DNA of 64,000 nt from Actinoplanes solisilvae (GTDB lineage Bacteria > Actinomycetota > Actinomycetes > Mycobacteriales > Micromonosporaceae): NCBI RefSeq assembly GCF_003999975.1, contig NZ_RJAC01000031.1, positions 1-64,000 of the forward strand, given 5' to 3'. The translations under genes and the position numbers were made by a program. How positions within the stretch are numbered: position 1 is the stretch's first letter; every line of letters begins with the position of its first letter. The notes under the pieces were generated by a model, which did not search any database, had not been told where the DNA came from, and saw only the letters and a program-made list of their open reading frames with translations. Of this stretch, positions 34,176 through 42,309 are shown piece by piece.

Positions 34176-35033
34176 GTGATCGACCGTTACGGCCTCCCCG
34201 GCCTCGCCGACGTCCACACCCACTTCCTTCCCCCGCGCATGCAGCGCCGCGTCTGGGCCCACTTCGACCAGGCCGGCCCGCTGATCGGGCGACCGTGGCC
34301 GATCACCTACCGCGGCACCGAGCAGGAACGCCTCGACGCGCTGCGCGACCTGGGCGTCACGATGTTCAGCGCGCTCGCCTACGCGCACCGCCCCGGCATG
34401 GCGGCCGACCTCAACACGTGGACGCTCGACTTCGCACGCCGCTCCCCCGGCTGCTTGCCGAGCGCCACCTTCTATCCCGAGCCGGGCGTTCTCGCGTACG
34501 CCCAAGAAGCCATTGACCGCGGGGCCCGCATCTGGAAGATCCACGTGCAGGTCGGCGGTTTCGACCCTCGAGCCGACGAGATCGACCCGGTGTGGGGCCT
34601 GCTCAGCGACGCCGGCGCCCCCGTGGTCGTGCACGCCGGCTCCGGTCCCGTGCCCGCCGCGTTCACCGGCCCCGGCCCGCTCGGCGAGGTCATCGCCCGC
34701 CACCCGCGCCTCTCCGTGATCGTCGCGCACACCGGCACACCCGAATACGACGGCTTCCTCGCTCTGGCCGAACGCTACAAGAACGTCCGCCTCGACACGA
34801 CAATGACGTTCACCGATTTCACCGAGCAGACCGCCCCTTTCCCGCGCGATCTACTGCCCCGGCTGCGCGATCTCGGCCTCGCCGGCAAAGTCCTGCTCGG
34901 CAGCGACTTCCCCAACATTCCGTATCCGTACGGTCACCAGATCGACGTATTGGCCCGCCTCGACCTCGGCGACGACTGGCTCAGGGCCGTCTGCTGGGAA
35001 AATGCGCACTCCCTGTTCCCGCCGCGCGGGTGA
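34176..35033 (+). CDS. amidohydrolase-family metal-dependent hydrolase (Amidohydro_2)
   Basis: A 285-residue TIM-barrel hydrolase. Metal ligands are visible in A-D-V-H-T-H-F (residues 11-17), V-V-H-A-G-S-G near 151, I-V-A-H-T-G near 186 and L-L-G-S-D-F-P-N near 240. These match Amidohydro_2 enzymes, which include decarboxylases and lactonases of aromatic acids and sugars. The GTG start is leaderless. It is divergent from the MFS-TetR operon and 81 bp ahead of a small membrane protein gene. The substrate is not known. Confidence 0.85.
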   Translation: MIDRYGLPGLADVHTHFLPPRMQRRVWAHFDQAGPLIGRPWPITYRGTEQERLDALRDLGVTMFSALAYAHRPGMAADLNTWTLDFARRSPGCLPSATFYPEPGVLAYAQEAIDRGARIWKIHVQVGGFDPRADEIDPVWGLLSDAGAPVVVHAGSGPVPAAFTGPGPLGEVIARHPRLSVIVAHTGTPEYDGFLALAERYKNVRLDTTMTFTDFTEQTAPFPRDLLPRLRDLGLAGKVLLGSDFPNIPYPYGHQIDVLARLDLGDDWLRAVCWENAHSLFPPRG

Positions 35034-35114
35034 AGTTGCGCCGAACACGTGCGCGGACGTGCCACGATCACGTAGGCACGCGCCGCCGCCCGTCCGGGGA
35101 AAGGAGCCGGTCAG

Positions 35115-35270
35115 ATGAAGAAGGCCATCGGCTGGATAGTGCTCATCCTGCTCATCTTCTACATCGGCACGAATCCCGGGCCGGCGTCCGACATCGCGCA
35201 GGGCATCGGCGACGGCATCGCCGAGATCTTCCGCAACATCGGCGTCTTCCTGCGCGAACTGTCCGATTGA
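35115..35270 (+). CDS. 51-residue single-pass membrane protein
   Basis: A small gene: ATG 35115 with an AAAGGAG ribosome site 9 nt upstream. The protein starts K-K-A-I-G-W-I-V-L-I-L-L-I-F-Y-I-G (one membrane segment, residues 4-18), then an amphipathic helix with I-A-Q-G-I-G-D-G-I-A-E-I-F-R-N-I. The stop TGA overlaps the TTG start of the PfkB kinase (TTGA). The clean ribosome site and the coupling support a real gene. Function unknown. Confidence 0.7.
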   Translation: MKKAIGWIVLILLIFYIGTNPGPASDIAQGIGDGIAEIFRNIGVFLRELSD

Positions 35271-36094
35271 AAATCCTCTGCGCCGGCCTGGCCACGGTCG
35301 ACCTGCTCTACCGCGTCGACCAGATCCCCGCCGCCGACGAGAAAGCACAGGCGAGTTCGATGGAGGTCGCGGCGGGCGGCCCCGCGGCCAACGCCGCCAT
35401 CACCGCCGCCACCCTGGGCGCAGAGGTCACCCTGGTCACCGCGATCGGCAGCCACCCGCTGGCCACCTTGATCCTCCAGGACCTTCAAGCCCATGACGTA
35501 CGAGTCGTGGACGCGGCACACGCCTCGTCGGTGCCGCCCCCGGTCTCGACCGTTCTCGTCGCTCCTTCCGGCGCCCGCACGATCATCAGCCGCAACGCCG
35601 GAGACCACGTCTACGACCCACCCCCCATGCCGCCCGCCGACCTGACCCTGATCGACGGCCACCACCCCGCCCTGGCCGCAGCCGCCGCTTCATCGGCCCG
35701 CCGCCTCGTCATCGACGCCGGAACTTGGCGCCCGATCTTCCCGTCCCTGATCCCGTACGCCGAGGTAGTGGCCTGCTCCGAGACGTTCCGCCACCCCGCA
35801 GCCCCCACCGGCCCCGACGCTATGACCGCTGCCGCGCTGGGCTGCCCCCACGTAGCCGTAACCCACGGCCCGGCTCCCGTGACCTGGTTCTCCGGCAACA
35901 CCTCAGGCGCGATCCCGGTCCCGTCGGTGACCGCCCTCGACACCGCGGGCGCCGGCGACGCCTTCCACGGCGCCCTCGCGTTTTCGCTGGCCGCGGGCTC
36001 GGCTCTGCCGACCGCGCTGACCGACGCCGTCCGCGTTGCCGCCCTCCGCGTGCAACACCCCGGCCCCCGCGCCTGGCTGCGCCACCTTCGCTGA
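35267..36094 (+). CDS. PfkB/ribokinase-family sugar kinase
   Basis: A 275-residue carbohydrate kinase. The N-terminal G-L-A-T-V-D motif and G-G-P-A-A-N-A-A near 38 bind the sugar; D-T-A-G-A-G-D-A-F near 225 is the catalytic and ATP-binding motif. It is short for the family but has both signatures. TTG 35267 is the only sensible start: it overlaps the small protein's stop and begins the conserved first strand (K-I-L-C-A-G). The sugar substrate cannot be told. It is followed by a 43-residue protein with overlapping start. Confidence 0.8.
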   Translation: MKILCAGLATVDLLYRVDQIPAADEKAQASSMEVAAGGPAANAAITAATLGAEVTLVTAIGSHPLATLILQDLQAHDVRVVDAAHASSVPPPVSTVLVAPSGARTIISRNAGDHVYDPPPMPPADLTLIDGHHPALAAAAASSARRLVIDAGTWRPIFPSLIPYAEVVACSETFRHPAAPTGPDAMTAAALGCPHVAVTHGPAPVTWFSGNTSGAIPVPSVTALDTAGAGDAFHGALAFSLAAGSALPTALTDAVRVAALRVQHPGPRAWLRHLR

Positions 36095-36225
36095 TGACAG
36101 CGCAGCCTTCGGCTGACGAGAACGTCCGGCCCTGCGACTTCTGCGGCCACCCCGTGCCGATCGAGCCGATCGACGAGCTCGCTCGCCCCGTCCGCGGCCG
36201 TCCCGACGTGACCGTCGCGTCCTAG
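36094..36225 (+). CDS. 43-residue protein with one C-x-x-C pair
   Basis: ATG 36094 overlaps the PfkB stop (TGATG). The peptide contains C-D-F-C-G-H-P-V-P at residues 14-22, like half of a zinc ribbon, and an acidic I-E-P-I-D-E-L stretch. Its stop overlaps the stop of the convergent hydrolase gene by two bases. It could bind a metal as a dimer. Coding status rests on the overlap and codon use only. Confidence 0.45.
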   Translation: MTAQPSADENVRPCDFCGHPVPIEPIDELARPVRGRPDVTVAS

Positions 36226-37103
36226 GTGTTCAGCCGCACCAGGTCGGCGATCTCCTCGGGCAGTCCCGGCGATTCAAAGACATGACCCATTCCCGGTACG
36301 ACCGCCAGGCGCGCACCCGGAATCGCGGCGGCCAGCGCCTCCCCGTGCGCCAGCGGGAAAACCGGATCCTGGTCCCCATGCACGACCGTCGTAGGAGCGG
36401 TGATCGCCGACAGCGACGCCAGCCGATCCGGCGCGAACGTCAGCCCGGCCCGACTGTGGTTACCGGCAGCGGACGGGGCGACCGCCCGCTTCCAGGCCCG
36501 CTCGAGCATCGCCCGTACGCCCGCCTCGTCGAACGGCCGCACAGCGCCGTTGAAGACACGGAAGAGTTCCACGTCGGACTCCACCCCCGGCGGCAGATCA
36601 GCGGCCACATGCGCCACGAACTCGGCCGTCGGCGGCGGCAGGTCATCCGGGTCGGCCGGCTCCCCCGCCCACGCCCGCCCCCACGCGGGCCCAGGATCAT
36701 GCCCCATCGGCGAACTACCCACAATGGTCAGCGACCGCACCCGCGCGGCCGCATGCACCCCCAGCCACTGCGCGATCATCCCGCCCATGGACGCCCCGAC
36801 GACATGCGCCGAAGCCAGCCCGTACGCGTCCAGGATCGCCAGGCAGTCCCCCGCCAGGTCCGCGATCGCATAGGGCCGCTCATCGAAGTCGACAACGCTC
36901 GACAGCCCCGTGTCCCGATGATCGAACCGGATCACCTGAACACCCCGCCCGACCAGCCGACCGAGAAGCACGTCCGGCCAGCCGACCGCCTGCGCCCCCG
37001 CCCCCATGATCAGCAGCACGGCCGGGTCCCCGGGATCCCCGATCCGCTCGGTCCACAGGCGCAGCGCCCCCGACTCCACGAACCGCTCCGCCGTCTCCAT
37101 CAT
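36222..37103 (-). CDS. alpha/beta hydrolase
   Basis: A 293-residue alpha/beta-hydrolase. The nucleophile elbow is G-A-S-M-G-G near residue 104 (Ser nucleophile), the oxyanion loop lies around M-G-A-G-A-Q, F-D-H-R-D-T-G is conserved near 62, V-H-G-D-Q-D-P carries the acid and G-M-G-H the catalytic His near 277. The set matches the group that includes aclacinomycin methylesterase RdmC. ATG 37103 is leaderless, with TACCGT 7 nt upstream; an ORF extending further has no initiation signal. Substrate unknown, probably an ester. Confidence 0.85.
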   Translation of the reverse strand: MMETAERFVESGALRLWTERIGDPGDPAVLLIMGAGAQAVGWPDVLLGRLVGRGVQVIRFDHRDTGLSSVVDFDERPYAIADLAGDCLAILDAYGLASAHVVGASMGGMIAQWLGVHAAARVRSLTIVGSSPMGHDPGPAWGRAWAGEPADPDDLPPPTAEFVAHVAADLPPGVESDVELFRVFNGAVRPFDEAGVRAMLERAWKRAVAPSAAGNHSRAGLTFAPDRLASLSAITAPTTVVHGDQDPVFPLAHGEALAAAIPGARLAVVPGMGHVFESPGLPEEIADLVRLNT

Positions 37104-37110
37104 GGCCAGC

Positions 37111-37116
37111 ACGGTA
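37111..37116 (-). promoter_or_regulatory. -10 box of a leaderless promoter (TACCGT)
   Basis: On the minus strand TACCGT lies 7 nt before the ATG at 37103. The same hexamer and spacing occur before the MmyB-type gene at 24399. Confidence 0.5.
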
Positions 37117-37325
37117 ACGCCCACCCGCCGACTCCCGCCCGCATTTACCCTCCCCATACCGCATGTCAGCCGACGCCTTGATCACCCCGAGCCGGCGTAC
37201 GGCAGCCCACCCCGCGAGCGTCCCCGACAAGCCCTTCGACCGTTCGCCCGGATCAGGCCGCCACGTTCCAGCACTCATCCCCGAACGTCAACAACCCCAC
37301 CGAAGACCTGCGCGCCTCTTTTAGA

Positions 37326-37372
37326 CCGAGCTGAGCAACCGAGCCGAGCAACCGAGCTGAGCAACCGAGCTG
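37326..37372. repeat. 13-bp tandem repeat, 3.6 copies
   Basis: The unit CCGAGCTGAGCAA occurs at 37326, 37339 (one C for T change) and 37352, with a partial fourth copy at 37365. It is non-coding as far as I can tell. Copy number may differ between strains. Confidence 0.85.
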
Positions 37373-37785
37373 CGGACAGCGGTTCAAACCGCCACCTCTC
37401 CCGATCTTCGTCGTCGAACCCTTCACACATCGTGACAACCCTTACAAGTCGCACCAATTCGCGCCGCATTCTCAGAACCGTCCGCGATCAGCTAGACCCC
37501 TGCCGCCTGCCGCAGAGTGGTCGTTCGGGCGTCGGTCGGTTTGATCGTCGTGGTGTCTCAAGACCTTGGGGGCGCTGTCACCAACACCCCGGCCATCGCT
37601 CGGAGATCAGCCGGGATTGGTTGCGGTGGATGCTTAGGGGCCCTGTGGCGGAAGTTCATCTACGCAGTCCTCGGCTGTCGGAGATGCTGCTTCACCGTCG
37701 CCGTGACCAGGCGCTCTTCGCCGTGCCAGGCAGGAGGGCGCGCAGCGCCCGCACCGCAACCGGCACGGAGACTCCCTTGACCCAC

Positions 37786-37805
37786 CACCCAGGCCCGCCT
37801 GGGTG
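37786..37805. other. short perfect hairpin
   Basis: CACCCAGG and CCTGGGTG form an 8-bp stem around CCCG. It could be a terminator or part of a decayed repeat. Another hairpin, GGCTGC-aatca-GCAGCC, lies at 37874-37890. Confidence 0.4.
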
Positions 37806-37929
37806 ACGTGCTTCCTCAGGTTGACCGAGGCGCGGCAGCCAGACCACGGCCCGTCAGGTGACCGCCCAGCTCAGGCTGCAATCAGCAGCCGGTGACCCAT
37901 CCCCCAGCCGCCGGAAAGCTCGCCCGCGA

Positions 37930-38007
37930 GGCTGGAGGCCGGGGTGGCAGTTCATGGCAATGAGATGCCCTTTGTTTTGCCATGAACTGTCACCCCGGCC
38001 TCCAGCC
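37930..38007. repeat. long near-perfect inverted repeat next to htpG
   Basis: Arms of 30 nt (37930-37959 and 37978-38007) pair along their whole length with one G-T wobble, plus one more A-T pair, leaving a 16-nt loop. The arms begin GGCTGGAGGCCGGGGTG and end in CAGTTCATGGCA. It lies 24 bp past the htpG stop, so it may end htpG transcription, but it is far longer than the 11-15 bp stems used elsewhere in this window. A MITE-like or REP-like element is the other reading. Confidence 0.85.
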
Positions 38008-38031
38008 GTCAACCGTAAGAAAGCCGCGGGT

Positions 38032-39861
38032 TTAAACGGTCCGAGCCAGCCGATCAGCCAACAGCTTCGCAAACCGAGCCGGGTCTTCCAGATCCCCACC
38101 CTCAGCCAGCAGAGCAGTGCCATAAAGCAGCTCAGCAGTCTCAGGCAACGCCGAGTCGTCGGCCCGGTTCTCATGAGCAATCCGGAGCCCCGAGACCAGC
38201 GGGTGGTTGGGGTTGAGCTCCAGGATCCGCTTGACCCGCGGCCCTTCCTGACCCATCGCCCGATACATCTTCTCCAGCGCCGGCGTGATGTCGTCAGCGT
38301 CGCTGACCAGGCAGGCAGGCGACGTCGTGAGCCGGTGGGTCAGGCGTACGTCCTTGACCTGCTCCTCGAGCTGCGTCTTGAGGAACGTCAGCAGCGGCGC
38401 GAAGTCTCCTTCGGGCTCCGGTTCTTCCTTGTCCTTCGGCAGGTCGACCGAGCCCCGGGCCACCGACTGCAGTTTCTTGCCCTCGTAGTCCGGGACCGCT
38501 TCGACCCAGATCTCGTCGACCGGGTCGGTCAGGATCAGCACTTCATAGCCTTGCGCCTGGAAGGCTTCCATGTGCGGCGAGTTCTCCACCTGCGAACGGC
38601 TCTCGCCGGTCAGGTAGTAGATCTCCTCCTGGCCTTCTTTCATGCGTTCGATGTAGGCCGCCAGCGTCGTCGGTTCGCTGCCCGCCGTCGAGCTGAAGGT
38701 CGACACGTCCAGGATCGCCTTCTGGTTGTCCTGGTCGTTGAGCAGGCCTTCCTTCAGTGCCCGCCCGAACTCCCGCCAGAACGTCGCGTACTTCTCCGCG
38801 TTGTTGTTCAGCAGGTCCTTGATCGTCGACAGGACCTTCTTGACCAGCCGGCGGCGGATCATCTGGATGTGCCGGTCCTGCTGGAGGATCTCGCGGGAGA
38901 TGTTCAGCGACAGGTCGGCCGCGTCGACCACGCCCTTGACGAAGCGCAGGTAGTCGGGGATCAGTTCCCGGCTGTCGTCCATGATGAAGACGCGCTTGAC
39001 GTAGAGCTGCAGACCCCGGCGGGCGTCGCGCTGGAAGAGGTCGTGGGGCGCCCGGGACGGCAGGAAGAGCAGCGCCTCGTATTCGAAGGTGCCTTCCGCC
39101 TTCATGTTGATGATCTCGAGGGGTTCGGACCAGTCGTGGCTGATGTGGCGGTAGAACTCGTGGTATTCCTCGTCGGTCACCTCGGAGCGCGGGCGCGCCC
39201 ACAGGGCCTTCATGGAGTTGAGCGTGTCCTCGCCCATGGTGATCGGGAACGAGATGAAGTCCGAGTATTTCTTGACGATCTCGCGGATCTTCCACGTTTC
39301 CGTGTAGTCGTAGAGGGCGTCTTCCTCGTCCTTGGGGCGCAGGTGGACCGTGACGCTCGTGCCGACCGGCGCGTCGGGGGCGTCGTCGATCGTGAACGTG
39401 CCCTCGCCGTTCGACTCCCAGCGGGTGCCGTGGCCTTCCGTGCCGGCCTTGCGGGTCGTCAGCGTGACCTTGTCGGCGACCATGAAGGTCGAGTAGAAGC
39501 CGACGCCGAACTGGCCGATCAGCTCGGGACTCTCTTTCGCCTCGCGCAGCTTGTTCAGCAGCTCGGCGGTGCCCGATTTGGCGATGGTGCCGATCAGGTC
39601 GACGACCTCTTCGCGGGTCATGCCGATGCCGTTGTCACGGACGGTCAGGGTGCGGGCCTCGGTGTCGGCTTCGAGCTCGATGTGCAGGTCGGAGGCGTCG
39701 GCTTCGAGCCCGTCCTGCAGGGTGGCCAGGCGTAGTTTGTCGAGCGCGTCCGAGGCGTTCGAGATCAGCTCGCGCAGGAAGATGTCCTTGTTCGAATAGA
39801 TCGAGTGGACCATCAACTGCAGCAGCTGCCGGGCTTCGGCCTGGAACTCCAACGTCTCCAT
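38032..39861 (-). CDS. htpG: HtpG, bacterial Hsp90 chaperone
   Basis: A 609-residue Hsp90. The N-terminal ATPase domain shows F-Q-A-E-A-R-Q-L-L, L-R-E-L-I-S-N-A-S-D-A-L-D-K-L near 30, D-N-G-I-G-M near 76 and Q-F-G-V-G-F-Y-S near 115; the middle domain has L-N-I-S-R-E-I-L-Q near 320. Length is near the family norm (about 620-630). It folds and remodels client proteins in the cytoplasm with ATP. ATG 39861 has a GGGAG ribosome site. It follows gltA on the same strand but a terminator separates them. Confidence 0.97.
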   Translation of the reverse strand: METLEFQAEARQLLQLMVHSIYSNKDIFLRELISNASDALDKLRLATLQDGLEADASDLHIELEADTEARTLTVRDNGIGMTREEVVDLIGTIAKSGTAELLNKLREAKESPELIGQFGVGFYSTFMVADKVTLTTRKAGTEGHGTRWESNGEGTFTIDDAPDAPVGTSVTVHLRPKDEEDALYDYTETWKIREIVKKYSDFISFPITMGEDTLNSMKALWARPRSEVTDEEYHEFYRHISHDWSEPLEIINMKAEGTFEYEALLFLPSRAPHDLFQRDARRGLQLYVKRVFIMDDSRELIPDYLRFVKGVVDAADLSLNISREILQQDRHIQMIRRRLVKKVLSTIKDLLNNNAEKYATFWREFGRALKEGLLNDQDNQKAILDVSTFSSTAGSEPTTLAAYIERMKEGQEEIYYLTGESRSQVENSPHMEAFQAQGYEVLILTDPVDEIWVEAVPDYEGKKLQSVARGSVDLPKDKEEPEPEGDFAPLLTFLKTQLEEQVKDVRLTHRLTTSPACLVSDADDITPALEKMYRAMGQEGPRVKRILELNPNHPLVSGLRIAHENRADDSALPETAELLYGTALLAEGGDLEDPARFAKLLADRLARTV

Positions 39862-39910
39862 TTGCTTGCAACTCCCAGAAAGAAATGTCGGAGCCCGATC
39901 GTATGACGAA

Positions 39911-39940
39911 CGCCCCGCCCGGCATGAGCCGGACGGGGCG
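39911..39940 (-). terminator. intrinsic terminator of gltA
   Basis: Arms CGCCCCG-C-CCGGC and GCCGG-A-CGGGGCG pair around an ATGA loop (12 bp with one mismatch). The hairpin lies 17 bp past the gltA stop and before htpG. Confidence 0.75.
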
Positions 39941-39957
39941 TTTCGTAGCCGACTGGG

Positions 39958-41241
<1,284 letters not shown>

Positions 41242-41339
41242 GTATTTCCCTCACTTCACCGGCAGATGTCCCACGAAATTTGAAGTTCACCGTAAACCCT
41301 CAACCTGAATGGGTCATCAGGCGGCACCCCGCTGAGGGA

Positions 41340-41371
41340 TTGATCACGAAGAGTGGCGCTCTTGTATAGAT
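41340..41371 (+). promoter_or_regulatory. promoter of the universal stress protein gene
   Basis: TTGATC (41340-41345) and TATAGA (41365-41370, extended to TATAGATAAT) are spaced by 19 bp. A GGAGGT ribosome site follows before ATG 41404, so this gene has a leader. Confidence 0.4.
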
Positions 41372-41403
41372 AATGGTTTAGCCGAACGCGGAGGTGCGAG
41401 CCA

Positions 41404-42255
41404 ATGCCGAATCCGAGTCCGTCTCCTGTGGTGGTCGGGGTGACCGGGACGTCCGCCGGTCTGGCCGCGGTGCGGCTGGCCGCCCGGGAGGCCGTGTCGC
41501 GCGACCGTGACCTTCGGATCGTGCACGCTTTCACCTGGTCACACCCCCGCCTCGACCACCGGTACGACCGGGCGCGGCACACCGCGTCCCAGGTCGTCGA
41601 CGCGGCGGTCGCCACCGCCCAGCGTTCCACACCGGGGGTGCGGGTGACCAGTCAACTCGTCGACGGGCCGGCCGATGAGGTGCTGTTGCGCCTGGGCCGC
41701 ACTGCTGAGCTTCTCGTGCTCGGCGACGACGACCTGGCTACCCTGCCGTGGCTGCCGTCGGGGTCGGTGCTGTGCCAGACGGTGGCCCGCGCCTGGTGCC
41801 CGGTGCTGGTGGCGCGCGGTCCGCGCCCGCAGGCCGGCCCCATTCTGGCCGCGATCGACGGTTCGCAGTGCTCGCTGCTCGCGCTGCGCCAGGCGGCCGA
41901 GGAGGGCGCCCGCCGCGACGTCGACGTGGTCGTCGCCCACGTCGTCGAGAGACCGGGGCTCGAGGCCGAACAGGAGGGCCGCAACATCCTGGCCGACTCG
42001 CTCGCCGCGGTGCCTGAGCTGGGCGATCACCGCGTCCGCATGCTGGCCGGGGCGGTCGCTCCCACCCTGGTGCGCATCTCCGGCAAGGCCCGGCTGACCG
42101 TGATGGGGCCGCGCGGCCACCACGACGACGGGCTGCTGGGCTCGGTGGCGCGCAATGTCCTGCACAGGGCGGCGAGCCCCACCCTGTTCGCCCACCGGCG
42201 TCCCGTGCCGCAGCAGCGTGCACCCCTTGATGCCGGAAACGCCCTGGCTCGCTAG
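41404..42255 (+). CDS. tandem-domain universal stress protein
   Basis: A 283-residue protein with two Usp domains (about 8-138 and 144-270). Each starts with a V-V-V-G-V or I-L-A-A-I-D strand. The second has M-G-P-R-G-H-H-D-D-G-L-L-G-S, close to the ATP-binding G-x2-G-x9-G-S loop; in the first domain the loop is degenerate. Such proteins act in dormancy, hypoxia and general stress, often by binding ATP or cAMP. ATG 41404 has a clear GGAGGT site. It is a single gene, divergent from gltA. Confidence 0.9.
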   Translation: MPNPSPSPVVVGVTGTSAGLAAVRLAAREAVSRDRDLRIVHAFTWSHPRLDHRYDRARHTASQVVDAAVATAQRSTPGVRVTSQLVDGPADEVLLRLGRTAELLVLGDDDLATLPWLPSGSVLCQTVARAWCPVLVARGPRPQAGPILAAIDGSQCSLLALRQAAEEGARRDVDVVVAHVVERPGLEAEQEGRNILADSLAAVPELGDHRVRMLAGAVAPTLVRISGKARLTVMGPRGHHDDGLLGSVARNVLHRAASPTLFAHRRPVPQQRAPLDAGNALAR

Positions 42256-42309
42256 TCATGTCCTGATTTCAGCTCAGCCGCCGGGGATAGCCACCGAACT
42301 AGAACGGTG

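Larger units (their letters stand above)
37104..38031. other. 928-bp region without a recognised gene
   Basis: Between the alpha/beta hydrolase promoter and the htpG stop I find no frame with a ribosome site, leaderless promoter or recognisable domain; base composition is lower in GC than the flanks in its first half. It holds a 13-bp tandem repeat, several hairpins and a long inverted repeat, described separately. An 87-codon frame at 37517-37780 has no initiation signal and is not called. Confidence 0.6.

Noticed and set aside
37376..37395. tRNA T-arm-like sequence (GCGGTTCAAACCGC)
   Set aside because: The stem and loop sizes do not fit a T-arm and no other tRNA arms or acceptor stem are found around it.
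37517..37780. 87-codon frame in the gene-free region
   Set aside because: No ribosome site, no leaderless box, cysteine-rich odd composition and no family resemblance.
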